From contig MNCI01034785.1 in assembly GCA_015680685.1 (NCBI GenBank), positions 1,119,519 to 1,183,518 of the forward strand: 64,000 bases of DNA, written 5' to 3'. Shown here piece by piece: positions 1-12,660 of this stretch. Each line of letters opens with the position of its first letter. Position 1 is the stretch's first letter. The translations under genes and the position numbers were made by a program. The notes beneath the pieces were generated by a model that was not told where the DNA came from, ran no database searches, and was given only the letters and a program-made list of their open reading frames with translations. The stretch is from Gnetum montanum (Eukaryota > Streptophyta > Gnetopsida > Gnetales > Gnetaceae).

Positions 1-33
1 TATATATATATATTTCTTTTGTTTGATGTACGA

Positions 34-170
34 CCCACCATGGCCTAAAACTAGAAAGAAAATATGGCTTGCTAAGGCCTTAAATTGGCAAACATCACAC
101 AACCCACCATTTCCTTAAACTGGAAAATCCTATGGCTCACCATAGCCTAAAACTGGCAAGAAATATTTTA
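34..170. repeat. Short tandem repeat, about 34-35 bp x 4
   Basis: Four imperfect units start near 34, 68, 103 and 137. Three begin with a CCCACCAT/CTCACCAT-like core followed by a 'cctaaaactgg'-like core; the unit at 68 is the most diverged. A TA-rich run sits at 1-13. Bases 171-900 are AT-rich and hold nothing else I recognise. Confidence 0.55.
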
Positions 171-899
171 ACTTATTTTCTTTTTAGCCACTAGCCATAT
201 GACCTAGCCAATCATTTTTGTTGCATAATAATGTTATAACTAGATTATCCAACGTAGTCATGAATAACATCTATAACATAAAACTATGTGACCAAAACAT
301 GAATAAGATCATAATGCCAAAAAGCAATATAGCCAAAACTGAAACTTAAAAAAAAAAAACCAAAATGTTTACAGCATAAATAGCCATAGCCATACTATGT
401 GGAAAAAATGTTCAAAAAATAAAAAATAAGAATAAAATTTTCCATAACCAAAACCTTGGCTAACACTAGCCATCAACAACATCGGTGATCATCCACGAGA
501 AAAAATAATAGAAGGTAACTGGTAATGCGAAGGGGCATCTAGAAGAGGAAGTGGTAGGTCATCCCCACCCTCACTACTGAGACCACTAATATTTCCTAGT
601 GCCTATAATATAACAACATAATACCAATTAGTAATCAACATATAACACAAACAAGCCAATAACTTAAGTAAAACTAGAATAGCACAAAACCAAATGAAAA
701 TGATTGAACCTATGGGCAAACTAGCTTGATGAATTTTGGGGGAAGATGTGGAAGAACTGCCTTTAAGCAATGGAGCATTTGGTCCTCTATCATGTGTGCC
801 CAATCCACATCTCCAAGATTAGTTTCTATGATGATGTTACTCTCATAGATGTCTGTCCATGCAAGTGGCTTCATGACACTCTGGTAGTAGAAACCTCAT

Positions 900-2080
900 C
901 GATAGCCATAGAGACTTGAGGAGTAAGAGATTTAGCTACCATGAGAGTTTTTTCAAAGAGTTTGTAGACACTCTTAGCTTAAATCCCATTTATTAATAGC
1001 TCAATCTTACACTATCCAGTAGTCTCCTCCTTAAGCCACTTTAGATATGCTTCGCAATCAGCCTTGTATTTTCTCTTGTAGTCTTCTTGAGCCTAGCCCC
1101 ACTCTAGGATTTAGGTGATGGGAGATGAGGTTCATCTATATCTACTTCTCTACCATCTCCCTAGCAAAGAAAACCTTATCATGGATGGTATTGTGGTAGC
1201 AATCCCATATGATCTTCTTGGTTTTTAAGTTTTCTACGTTAACCATTTGGGCTTCCACAAAGGCCTTACAATCTTGAAGATCAATGATCATCTAGGCTTG
1301 CCTCCTGTTCTCCTCCTTCAAGGCCACAACTTGCTTCCATAGGGAATCATTGGACTTTTAAAATTTCAATAAAGTTTTTGCACATGAAATTGTAAGATTA
1401 ATGATAGTTTCATAAAACTTATGTGGTACATTTTTAACCTTAAGATGGATCTTTGGCAACGAGTTGATCTCCATGTCATGATTAAGGTCCCACACAACTG
1501 TAGGCACTACAAATAAGATAACCACAAAACAATTCTCATAAGTGCAATGTATAACACAAATAGCCATAATGAAAAACATGTAACCATATATACCTCTCTA
1601 AAAACCAAAATAAAACAACTAGGAAAAAATAAAACAAATGTTTTACTAATCTCAGGAGCAACTTGTTGTAACTGCTCAATGATGTCTCTAACCACTTGCA
1701 TCAATTCCACTTTGTCTAAAACCTCTACCCATGGTTTCATGTGAATCATAGGGGTAAAGTCTTTTTCTTGGGGCTCAGAAACTATAACAAGCATAATAAT
1801 CAATGAATGGTTAGAATGAAAACTAAATGTAAAACCATAAACTGTAATGAACAACACTGAGATGTGTACATAACTAGCTCCTCCTCCTATTGGATGACAA
1901 TGGGGGATTCCCCTAGTAACAACTCGTTATATAAGTCATCTAGGTCATCCAACGTCATGTTGGCCAACCCCTCCTCCTTATGCCACTATAGGAGGACCTC
2001 CTCTACACGTCCTTCCTCCTCTACTTCTCTACAGCTTGGGCTATCATGTCTTGTTTCTTGTCTACAAGGAAAATGAACCA
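900..2080 (-). pseudogene. Coding-like downstream part of the antisense extra gene of element D
   Basis: Read on the minus strand, this stretch follows the better-supported part at 2250-4250. Open segments alternate with T-rich stretches that look like plant introns. The open segments include 1507-1857, which carries a DKVELMQVV-like helical stretch, and 1358-1579. Around 1020-1330 a charged, helix-prone stretch is broken by stops. I see no counterpart in the second copy at 31-33 kb, where the LTR-like block starts soon after the shared part. It is either a true 3' continuation lost there or unrelated sequence. No function is recognised and no catalytic motif is visible. Confidence 0.35.
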
Positions 2081-2249
2081 AAAACATAAGAACATCTTAA
2101 CAACATTATGTTCTTATAACCTTATAATTCAAAACATGGAAAAAACCATAACATAGCAAATAGTTAGCAATGTATTGATAACCACATTATGAGCCCTGCC
2201 AAGCTTTAGCATAAATATTTACTTGAAATGTTGTTGTATTGCTGGTGTT

Positions 2250-4250
2250 GCTTCCTCAATGGGCCATTTCAACTTTTCTTTAGCTACCCCATCAACTTCA
2301 ATTCATAACTCTTTGGCCCTCTCAACATTAGCATAGTTGACATGATGCTCCATCCCTATGCTATCAAGGAAAACACATTGCCTATAACTCCCTTAGTGAT
2401 GATAGATAGTGATTCCCCAACATCCTTTGGTGGATTCTAGGCCTACATAGTTGGATAAATGTGCTTTATCTAAGGCCTAGAGAGTTGGGATGAGTCCTAG
2501 AATACCCATTGCCCATTTATCCTCACCACCAAAAATTCCACAAATCTCCTCAAATATGCCATAAAAATGCATAGTGCATGTGGCATATTGTGGAGAGATC
2601 CTCCTAGAGTTTGAGGATTTCCTCATGCGATCCAATGGCCAAGTGAATAGCCATGTCAAATAAAGCACCTTATTTGAGAACCTTCATCATGGTTCATGCA
2701 TGGACAATGTTAATCATCTTCTTCTATGATAATAGCTTAGGGAAGACACGAGATTGAAATAAGACATAGGAGTCCCTTACTTTAGTAATTTGAAAATCCT
2801 CCAAGGATAACCTTGAATGGCCATGATGAACACAAGACCATGCCTCTACTTCCTCATAGTGGCTTGCCTCCTTAGTTGGTTTGGTGGAAACCTTCATCCC
2901 TTTGATGGGAATACCAAAGAGATCACAGAAGGTAGCCTTGTCAATGGGCAAGGTGATTGATATGTCATGGACCTTGGTGATGAACTTATTGTTTTCTTTG
3001 TTGAAAGAGTTAATGATATTCATAATGTTATTGGTAGGAATGGTTGGGATAGGTGCCATGAAAAGGTCAAGAAAGCCTACATTAGCAATGCATGCTTGAG
3101 CATTTTTGGGTGTCTATTGTCTCAACCAGTGCTACGCTACTTCCACCTCATCAAATTTTAGGATAAGAATTTTCTTAGCACATCCTAAAATAACCAAGGT
3201 GAAACTAAAAGAGGTGGAAGCCTTTATAAGACAACTAAAATGGCTAGTTAGCTAAGGCATAGATGTGTTATCTATAATCAAGATACAACAAGAACAATAG
3301 ATTAAAGCCTTTAGAACACCTAGAAAAAAATAGCCTAAAATTGTATATTCATAAAAATGTTAACTTAGCTAAAATCATATTTTTTCTTAACTTTCTTCTT
3401 CTTGCTAGGTGAGGATTGTGTGGTAGTCCTAACATTGATGTCTAGTAATAGAAGGCATTTTGGGGTCATCCACCAACTATGGGCTATTTCAGTGGCCACA
3501 CACCTTTTGAAGAGTGGGGCATAGACTTGGGGTGTATTTATCAAAGTCATCCTTCAATTTTTCAACCATGATGGTTTTTATTTTATGGCCTTTGGTAATT
3601 ACACCCATCATAGTTTGAGCCACCTCCCAGGTTTGGTCATTTCTAACCAAGCCTTTTTCATTAATCCTATACCTACAAGATGATTAGCATTCGAAACATT
3701 AGAAACTCATAATGCTAAAGAAGGTAGGTATAACAAATAAAATCAAAATAAACCATAAGTTATAGCTAAAATTTCCCCAAAAAATGGTACACTATACCAG
3801 AAGGATTTTGGAATAATGTGTGGGCTCAGTGAACCATCATCAAAGTATAAATAGCATTATATTGAGAAAAATTTATCATGCTCCAGATATATGATAGCTT
3901 GTAAGTCCCATGGCTGCCTCTACTATCCAAAACCTTCCCTTTTGCATGTGTATTAGGATCATCCATTATGCACTTAGTGATCATGTTGGATGATTGAGGT
4001 AGTAGGGTCTTCACTATGACTTTGGCCATATATGTAGACAAGTGTGACCACATCATCAAACTAAAGTTCTACAAAAGGTAAGGAACTTCTTTTTGCCATG
4101 GTTGAAACCATAGAGAACTCTACTTTAAGACCATTTTTGTGAGGGGAGTGTTGGATTTGGGGAGATTGACATAGCATAATATCCCCATCAATTCCACCAC
4201 CACCAAAAGGGGCTTAAGGAAAGCCCTACATGTAGAACAACATACACTAT
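2250..4250 (-). pseudogene. Antisense multi-exon extra gene (aORF), copy G, decayed
   Basis: Exon-like blocks on the minus strand match, in the same order and spacing, those on the plus strand at 30930-33180. Block 1 (about 4215-3798) has a CRAFLKPLLVVVELMGIL-like start and a HTLFQNP-like end. Block 2 (3672-about 3370) contains YRINEKGL and a KLKDDF stretch. Block 3 (3184-about 2700) includes an open frame of 111 residues at 2724-3059 with DLFGIP. A tail at 2250-2560 is weaker. Between blocks 1 and 2 a GT...AG gap of 125 bases (3673-3797) looks like an intron; another ends at an AG at 3185-3186. The gene runs opposite to the pol at 9.1-12.7 kb. Antisense extra ORFs are known in Tat-lineage Ty3/gypsy elements (for example maize Grande), so I infer it belongs to element D. 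The product is unknown, and frame breaks mean this copy is dead. Confidence 0.6.
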
Positions 4251-5989
4251 TAGAACAATATCCTAAATAGGTAAAATAAATAAAAATTAAAAAATAGTAA
4301 CAATCATAACCAATTCTAACAACTTGAAAACACTTAGAATTTCTTAGGATATTTTTCCAAACATCCTAGTTAGTGGTGAAACTAGCCACCATAAAAACTA
4401 TAGGGTGTTAGTTAAAATTCCTTCAAAAATTCAAAAATTAGCATTATCATAGCCTATAAAACACTTAGACATTATAAATAGAACATAACAATGTTTACAT
4501 TATTAACCAAAACTTGAAACACATTCAAAACATCATGTCAAATGATGCCTAAGCTTAAATAACAACACTTGAAACCTAGGAAAATGACAATAGGAGATCA
4601 TTGGTAAAAATAGAAAAAAAAATTAACATTTTTTGAAACCAATTGTAAACCCCTTCTAACATCCCCTAGTATCCATAGGGGCATGGGATGTTGACAAGAA
4701 AAATCATTTAGTATGTCAACACTACCCATCTCCAAGAGGTAAAATTGCTATAGCCTAGAAACACCAATTCACACAACCTCATGAGAAAATCCATTAAAAA
4801 TCAATGATAACTCCAAATCCAATGATTCCACTAACATTAGAATCCTTAAACAACAAAATGAATCCATAACTAGAAAACTTAAAAATTCTCAACCATTTTT
4901 GTAGAAAACGTAGCCAACTCTACATGAATTAGGTTGTCATGGCAAAGCCTCTTTTTGTGTGAGTTTAGTAAAAAATTCACCAAAAATTCATTTCAAACCC
5001 AAATACAATGGTTAAAAGACTACTAGAAACCTTAAATCAAAACCAATTCACCCATACAAGAAAACATGCAAACCCCCTACTGTTGTTTCAAAAATAACTC
5101 ATGAACTTCAATGAAAAATTAGAAATGGCATAAAAACACAACTGTATGAGCTGATTGGAAAATTCATTACAAATTAACCACAACTCCAAATTACACCAAA
5201 CCAGAGCCATTATAAACCTAAAATCTAGTACTAAAAGTCAAAAACCTTAAAATTTAATAATTCATAACCATTTTCTTAATAAAAATATTGACATCTAGTG
5301 TTGCTTATTTTACATAAAATAGCAAGAAACACATAAAAATTAAGATAAACCTAGTTTAACACAACCATAAATCAAAACCTAAGTTACCAAGAAACATTGA
5401 AAATGTATGAAAACCATCAAATAATAGAGTGGGATTTTTCCAAACTTTAATTTTACAAACCACAATAGCCTAGATTTAAAAGAACACTCACATTCCAAAC
5501 TAGGAAAACTAAGGAAAAACTGGCTAGAAACACATAGAAAATAACTAGCCATGGCCAACCTTGGGGTTATGGGTCTTGATCCTTAACCAATAATGGGCTA
5601 TGGTAGGTTTGAGATGCCCTTGGATGTAGTGTTTGCATCCTCTAGGACCAAGTTCTTGTTTCTACTTCCTCTTTTTTTTTTATGATGCCTACAACCAATG
5701 ATGAGAAACCTTGGAAATCTTGAAGTTCTATATAGCAACATTTCTTGAAGAGGCTCCTAAATAAAAAATGGTGAGGATTAAAGGGTTTGCAAGTAAAATA
5801 TCTACAAAGATCTCTAATCAATGTGCTATTGGGAAAAATGTAAGCTGTGTGATTGATTTTTTGGCAAAATGAACATTAAAACTAAGTCTAAACCTAAGCA
5901 TACCCCTTCATACCCCCATTGCCAAAACCAGAAACTAAAACTCATGGTGCACTAGTAGTCCTAGGGAGGAAAGTCAAAATAATGTTGGG
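4251..5989. other. AT-rich spacer between extra gene and repeat array
   Basis: There is no convincing gene. Patches such as a 'ccctagtatccatagggg' block near 4665 resemble, on the opposite strand, the spacer at 18971-20738 ('ggatccctaggaatctaggacg' read in reverse near 20180). That supports the two regions being the same part of two copies of one element. If gag or protease was ever here, it is no longer readable. Confidence 0.4.
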
Positions 5990-8880
5990 ATGGTGGGAAT
6001 TACAATCAAGACTCAAAAATTTGAAATTCCCTACAAGAAAACTGGGTTTCAATCCTTGAAACCTCTTCTACACTACGGTTTGAACCCCTTAAATCCCACA
6101 TAAACCTATTCTACCCTTATCCTCCCCCCTCACCCATACTGGGCAACATGGATCTAGGGTGGGTATTGGCTTCCTATGCTCCATAACCTTGAAACATTTT
6201 CCCCTTTGCCACTTTTAGTAGCTATAGTCGACATGATCAAACCCCATACCTTAGCAAGCGATAGAAACATCCATTGAATTTGTCACTTTTGGTAACCACA
6301 CTAGGCAAGGCCTCATCCATGTTTGCTAGCATTACCCAATGGGGTATGACATTCACCAGTATCCACTAAGCCATGATTCAACCCTAGGGTGGACTAACAT
6401 AGCCTAAAACCCCACCAATCATCCTTGGTAGCTTTGAAACCCTATCAAAAGTACTCAAAACCTAGAGATTTGGTGAAGCAATGCTGAGGGAGGCCCCATC
6501 CACACTAGCTAGTGTGGCCCCAACATGGATGAGTAGAGAAGAACCTCAAAATATGAAAATCTACCACCTAGATATCATATTTTACCCTTTGACACCCCTT
6601 CCTAGCCTCCAATAGCCAAAATTTGACAAAAAAAAAACAAGTAAAATTTTACATCATCTTCCTTCCACATGCTAGTGAGCCATCCACCATGTTTGCTAGC
6701 ATGGGTCTAGCATGGATGCCTTAGGGATAATCCACAAAAATCTTCCTATAGCCCAAAGTAACATTAAAACCAACTCTAATAGCCTTAAAACCTCTCCCTG
6801 GTCTCTGATAGTTGATAGTTCTCAAAATATGAGTCAAAATTCACACCTAAAGCTTAAAGCATGCTAGGGAAACCCTCATCCATGCTAGCCAATGTAGGTC
6901 CAACGTGGGTACTTTGGGGATAAGCCATAAAACCTCATCTATAGATAGAAATAGCCCTAATATCTACCGTTATGACCTCAAAACCCTACCCAAGCCTCCT
7001 AGAACCATCAAATGCCATAGAATTGATCAAAAATGGAAAAAGGCTCTCATCCCTCCTCCATTCATGCTAGGCCCATGCTAACCAATGTGGCTCAGGGGGG
7101 ATGACTATAAAAAATATTAGTTGATTTTGATGTCAAATCTTAGCCATCAATATCAACAATGCCAACAACTCTGAAACCTTATTGAACCTAACAAAAAATT
7201 TTCATAATCAAGAATTTCAATGGATCCACATTAGGGGGGATCCCATCCATGATGGACAACATTTCCCCATCATTGATGAATGGGGTATAGCAATGAATTT
7301 TTAAAATTAACCTCAAAATTAACATGTTTTTACCTCCCAACCTTCCTAGATCCTCTGATAATGAAAAGCTTACCAAAATCAACTAAATCCAAGACCACTC
7401 CCATCTCCATGTTGGGAACCCCCCTCACCCATGTTGGCTAGCATGGGTGCCTCAAGGGAAGCTCGTGGGAGGCTTATGGATGCATCAAAATGTCTCCATG
7501 TTAAACCACACTAAACTTAGGGCCATACTAGTACCTCTAAAGGCCATCAAAGCTAAGAAAACTAGTCAAAAATGGTAAAATGTTGTTATCCCCTTTTCAC
7601 CCACACTAAGCCCACATTGGCCAACATGGCCTAGTATTTCTCCAAGGGTAGATGACCTCAAGAACCATCAGAGGTCTTCAAAATTTCCAAATTTGACCCT
7701 AAACCTTAACTATGGACATCAATAACCCTGGGAGCTTGCATGCATGGTTGATTTATTGTTAAACCTATTAAAACTTAATATCTTAAGGTATCCACACTAG
7801 AGGAGACCTAAGCCATGCTGGGAAACATGGCTCCAGCATGCATTATTTGTCATACCACTTTTGGTAGTACATCGACACCCCCAAAAGTAGAAAACCTACC
7901 TCAGTAGAGCCTAGGACCTTAAAGCCTTAAATTGATAGCCTTTCAACCTCATTTTAATCATAAAAATCCACCAAACCCCCTCATCCATACTAGAGCAGTG
8001 CTACATAGTGTGGCTCAAGGGGGTATAACCATTCCATGCCTTAAATAGCCATTAGATGTAGCTGGCTTTGAGAGAAAACCTCAAACATCACTACTAGCAA
8101 ACCTAGAAGCCTAAAAACTAGGTCGATTTATGTCTAAAGCCATACCAAAATCAAGAAATTGATGTATCCATACTGGGGGGGACTAGAGTCATGCTAGCTA
8201 GCATGACCCTAGTGTGGGTAAAGTTTCCAACTTGATTCCACATGCATAGCATCCCTCAAATGACCTCAAAACTTTACTAAAAAATCATACAACTATAAAA
8301 AATTTGCTTTAGCTACAAATTGACCTTGTTTGACCCTGTAATAACTTAGATCTAGGATATTTATGCTAAAACTCCTTCCATCCATGCTTGCCAATGTGGC
8401 TTTAGAAGATATAACCTTGAATTTTATTTTTTGACTAGTTTCAACCACCATAGTAACCAATCTTGACTGTTCTAGCCCTTCATTACCTTGGGAAGACCAT
8501 GGAACCTCAATTTGAATCCTTTCAATGTCATAAAATCCATACTTCTTGGTAACCACTCTGGGGCCACACTAGCTAGTGTTGCTCTAACATGGATGACAGT
8601 CCCAAGCCTCGATGGGGACTTCCAGACATTGAAATTGATGCCAAAAATTGACCTATTTCCTTCCCTAGTCCACTACACTAACCATGAAAACCATTAGAAG
8701 TTGAAAACTACTCAAAAGCAACCTAGGAAACTAAATAATTTACCAATCCATGTTAGGGGCCATCCCATCCATGCTAGCCAACATGGGTTTGGTGTTGACC
8801 CAAAAAAAACCTTGAATTTTTTATCCAAAAAGTGCTAAATATCCCCAATAGGTAGCCAAACTTACCTATCAACCTTCTAT
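5990..8880 (+). repeat. Degenerate tandem array, about 190-bp period, about 15 units (element D)
   Basis: A GC-richer core resembling CATGCTAGCCAACATGG recurs near 6148, 6321, 6500, 6680, 6885, 7075, 7250, 7430, 7610, 7815, 7990, 8190, 8380, 8570 and 8770, a spacing of about 175-205 bases. The core is often palindromic around GCTAGC (clear at 6500, 8190 and 8560). Between cores the units share phrases such as 'aaaaccctacccaagcctcctag'-like blocks. The array lies directly 5' of pol. The homologous array is at 17191-18970 in the opposite orientation, where the core is flanked by AAACTA/TAGTTT instead of CCCAT/ATGGG. I see no coding sequence. Confidence 0.7.
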
Positions 8881-9129
8881 CCTTAAACTATGGCCCACCA
8901 AAGCCCTAAATCTAGCAAAATTGTAACCTTATTTGACCATGTTTTACCTTATTTTTCGTACTTTCCTCATCATTCAACTTCTTTTAACCTTGTTTGACCA
9001 TTTTTTACCCTTTATTCCATTTTATTTGTCCATTTATACCTCTTATAGCCTTGGTTGGCCTTATTTGCATTTTTTTGGCGTTAAAATAGCATGTATTTGC
9101 ATGGTTTTGTCATTATTTACTTATTTTTA

Positions 9130-10330
9130 ACTAGGTGTCACTTAATGTGCTTATGGTTGATATGCAAGGCTGGAGTATGAGTACCTAGAAGAAAATTAGT
9201 GTGCCTTTGAACCTAAGTGGACCTCATAGTGATGTTGAATGATGTATTGATTCTTATTGTCTGTATCTTGAGCCTGAAAGTCTTGTCAATCATATCACCT
9301 CAATAGAAAAACCTCTAAAATGGCCTGAAAACCTAGTCAAAACCCTTGGCCTAGAGGCTAGAAACATTACCGAAGACTCTCTAGTTGAGGTTCCTATCAT
9401 GACACATAGTGATATAGAGAAAATCCTAAAACTAAGTTCCTCACTAGAAGCTCAACAAGATCAAGACATCACCAAGGGCCTACAAGCCAACATTAAGATC
9501 TTTTCTTGGTCATATGAAGATATGCTAGGTCTAGATCCATGTTTAGTACAACATAACATCATACTTGATCCTAGTGTTAAACTAGTTAAGCAAAAGTTTC
9601 AGAAGATTAGGACTAATTTGGACCTAATAGTTCTTGATGAAATCACAAAATGATACCAAGATGGTTTAATCAGAGTTGTTGACTAGGTGGAACAAGTGTC
9701 CAACATAGTGGTAGTTCCTAAGAAAAATGGGAGTATACATATTTGCATTGATTTCCAAGACCTAAATAACGTAACAATTAAAGATGATTTTCCTTTATCT
9801 AGCATTAATTAGCTTATTAATACTATAGCTACACATGCTTTATTATTCTTTATGGATGGGTTTTCATGATATAACCAAATTAGGATTAACATAGAACATT
9901 AACTTAGTATGACCTTCGTAACTAGTTAGGGCACCTTTTGTTATACCATGATACCCTTTCACCTTAAGAATTTAAGAGCAACCTACCAATGAGTCATGAT
10001 GTATATCTTTAGTGATTACATGCTAGGTTTGCTCAATGATTACGTAGATGATATAGCTATTAAGTCCAAAGTGACCAACGATCATGCACATGACCTCGAC
10101 CTTGTACTTAAATGATGCCTAAAATATGAGCTTAGGGTTAATCTCAAAAAGTATATCTTTGGTGTCAAAATCAGTAAGATTCTTTGCTTTTTAGTATCTA
10201 AAGTAGGGATACATGTTAATCCTAATAAAGATAAGGTCATATCCAACTTGGCAGCATCTACTAGCCTTAAGGAGCTTTAGGGACTGCAAGGTAGATTACA
10301 ATTTATTTGTAGGTTTATCTCTAGACTCAC
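9130..10330 (+). pseudogene. Tat-like Ty3/gypsy reverse transcriptase, element D, decayed
   Basis: Reverse transcriptase would copy element RNA to DNA in cytoplasmic particles. The N-terminal linker is open at 9399-9653. The RT core follows: VVVPKKNGS-IHICIDFQDLN near 9710-9765, FFMDGFS near 9850, and an intact YVDD active site at 10041-10052 in the context NDYVDDIAIKS. Many stops interrupt it (TGA at 9650, TAG and TAA after that). The linker before the RT is shared with fragments at 16475-16330 (-) and 36170-35770 (-). No gag or protease is readable upstream; the repeat array occupies that position. The second, archaeal-type RNase H further on points to the Tat branch. Confidence 0.85.
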
Positions 10331-10860
10331 AAATAAGTTACAATCCATGCAATGCTTGCTTAAGTAAGTAGTTCACTATGAGTGAATAGCTCAATGCCAA
10401 GAAGCCTTTGAAAATCCTAAACAAGAGTTGGAACAACTACCAATGGTTTATCCACCACAAAATGATAAACCTTTTTGACATCTACCTTACTATCTTCAAC
10501 ATGTCCATTGTCTCCCTACTTTGTCAAAAACAAGATGATGAAGCAGAGTTGCAAGTATGCTACCTTAGTCATGCATTGGTTTCCCATGATACACAATAAA
10601 AAAAGTAGGGAAGTATTGTCTAGCCCTAGTCTTCTCATTGAAGAAGTGGAAACACTACCTCTTTAGGAGCCAGGTCAATGTCATTTGCAAATATAACATG
10701 CTTAGATCCATAATGACCAACATCTATGAAAGTAGCTATATAGCCCATTGGATAGCCATAACAATGGATTTTGACATTCATTATGTTTCCCAAGCCTCAA
10801 TTAAAGGTCAAGCTATAGCCATATAAGTTATATTTTCACTAGTAGAGGACTGTGTAACCA
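10331..10860 (+). pseudogene. RNase H domain of element D pol, decayed
   Basis: This is the first RNase H, which would remove the RNA strand of the RNA/DNA hybrid. It continues from the RT through a connector (SKLKNKLQ-type stretch near 10325). A KQDDEAELQVCYLSHAL segment near 10530-10580 corresponds to the usual RNase H 'YYLSRAL' region, and an EKWKHYLF segment follows near 10635. The frame is split by stops and by at least one frameshift. The minus-strand copy at 15196-15340 matches the KQDD...YLSQAL part. A linker at 10680-10860 leads into the second RNase H. Confidence 0.7.
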
Positions 10861-10879
10861 TTAACCTTGGATTCCCCGA

Positions 10880-11290
10880 TGAACATGTTAACATGATTAG
10901 CCAAGTGCTTGAGGGCTATGAGGTAGTCATGTATTTTGATAGAGCTTCAACTACCCATGGGGCCAATGTTGCTATCATCATAACATTCCTATACGATGAA
11001 ATCCAACCCTTCACCTATTCTTTTGAATTTCCATATACCAACAATATAGCAAAGTATGAGGGTTTGATTAGAGGGTTGATCGTAGCTCATGACCTAGGAG
11101 TAAAACACTTAATGATCAAAGGTGATTCACAACTTGTGGTAAACCAAGTAACCAAGGTTTACACATGTAAAGATAAACATTTTCAACCTTAATGTGACCT
11201 AGGAAAGAAACTGTTGCAACAATTTACAAATATTGATATCCAACACATACCCTAAAACAAGAACACTATAGCTGATGCCATTACAAAACT
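10880..11290 (+). pseudogene. Archaeal-type second RNase H (aRNH) of element D
   Basis: An open frame of 99 residues (10893-11192) and its continuation carry the signature of the extra RNase H typical of Tat-lineage elements. The acidic residues sit in VMYFDRAS, IAKYEGLI and IKGDSQLVV, and a further D in the ADAI stretch near 11275. All four acidic positions are preserved even though a stop (TAA, 11190-11192) and another in-frame stop near 11250 break the frame. Its place between the first RNase H and integrase is the usual one. This domain is the best-preserved part of element D. Confidence 0.85.
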
Positions 11291-11300
11291 AGCCCTCATT

Positions 11301-11504
11301 GTGACACTAGATGTGTTTAGCAAGTTTTCCACCTTGACTATGGATTGTTTTATTCCCATCATGCAGAGGACTAAGGAAACTTTTGTGGTTGTAGTTCATA
11401 CTACTCCTGCAAAGGAGTGGTATAATGACATCAAGTTTTACCTTATGCATGATGAAACTTCACAAGGCTTGACTACTGCTCAAAAGGATGTTGTACATAA
11501 ATGA
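11301..11504 (+). pseudogene. Linker after aRNH, element D pol
   Basis: An open frame of 67 residues joins the second RNase H to integrase. It begins at MTLDVFSKF and contains a TPAKEWYNDIKFYL stretch, which resembles the 'WMTPIKDYL' linker seen at this position in Tat pol proteins. It ends at TGA. No catalytic residues are expected here. Confidence 0.6.
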
Positions 11505-11599
11505 TCAAAATAATATTTCATAGTAGACAATAACATGTTATGTTGATGGTTCTATAATGGCATATTGTTATTATGCTTAGGCAAAGCTGAAGACCAAAT

Positions 11600-12660
11600 G
11601 AGAGTAGGTTCATGATGGTATATGTGGGGGACATATAGGACCTAGATCCATGGCCACTAAGATTAGATGGTTAAGTTATCATTAGACCTATATGGTAAAT
11701 GATTACCTACAGAAGGTTAAGACTTGTGATACTTTCCAATGGCATAGCAACTTTATACATATACCACCAACTAAGTTACACACCAATTAGATAACTTGGT
11801 CATTTTAACAGTAGGGGTTGGATATCATTGGACCTATAATTCCTAAGTCTTTTGTAGGGCATAGCTTTATAATCACTACAATTGAATACTTCACAAAGTA
11901 GGTTGAAGCTATTTCCCTAAGAATGACAACATTTAAACAAATCTATAGATTCATACTAGATAACATAGTAGCCCATTTTGGCATACTTATAACCATAGTC
12001 ATGGATAATGGACCATAATTTAGTAGCCAAGAAACAAAAAAAAATTGTAATGACCTAGTAATTAAGCACTCCTTCTCATCCCCATATTACCCTCAAGCTA
12101 ATGAACAAGCTAAAGTAAGAAATAAGTCCATCATCAACTTGCTCAAGAAGATGTTGAATAATAGCAAATGCAAGTGGCATGAGTAGCTTGTCCATGCACT
12201 TTGCACCTATCAAAACACCTTTTGTATGGCAACTAGTGTAATTATATATAGCTTAGTTTATGATTATGAATATGTTTTACCTCTTGAATTGTAGGTGTCA
12301 TCACTTCAAGTAGCCTTTTTGAACTTCATTAACGATGAATAGAATAAGGAGCTATGTACCATGGACTTGGACTTGATGGAGGAGTAGTGGGTGTAGATGC
12401 TTCCTAATGTCAAGTGATATCAAGAGAGACAAAAATGACATCACCATAACCTGACCAAGCACAAGATCAAGGAAGAGGATCTGGTCCTCAAGGCTATCCA
12501 TGAGCATATGGACAAATTCTAAACCAACTGGGAATGGCCTTTCTTAGTTACTAAGGCCTATGACAATGCACCTTTTGGATACTAGACATGAATGGGAATG
12601 AGCTAGCCACTCTGATCAATCGTTCCTATCTAAAGCCTTACTACATGTAGCTAGTTGACA
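11600..12660 (+). pseudogene. Integrase of element D, decayed
   Basis: Integrase would insert the cDNA into the chromosome. The zinc-binding part is near 11620-11740, with two H (HDG, GGHIG) and KTCDTF, where the second cysteine of the CxxC is F. The catalytic core starts at GLDIIGP (first D) near 11818 and has VMDNGP (second D) near 12000. The third acidic residue is lost: codon 12112-12114 is AAA (K) in NEQAKVRNK where the family has E. A C-terminal part reaches a LKPYYM-like end near 12640. Stops are frequent. The same E-to-K change occurs in all four integrases of the window. Confidence 0.8.

Noticed and set aside
5990-8880. Regularly spaced palindromic cores resembling a CRISPR array
   Set aside because: Period is about 190 bp, the cores are degenerate, the intervening sequences are related to each other, and the setting is a plant retroelement.
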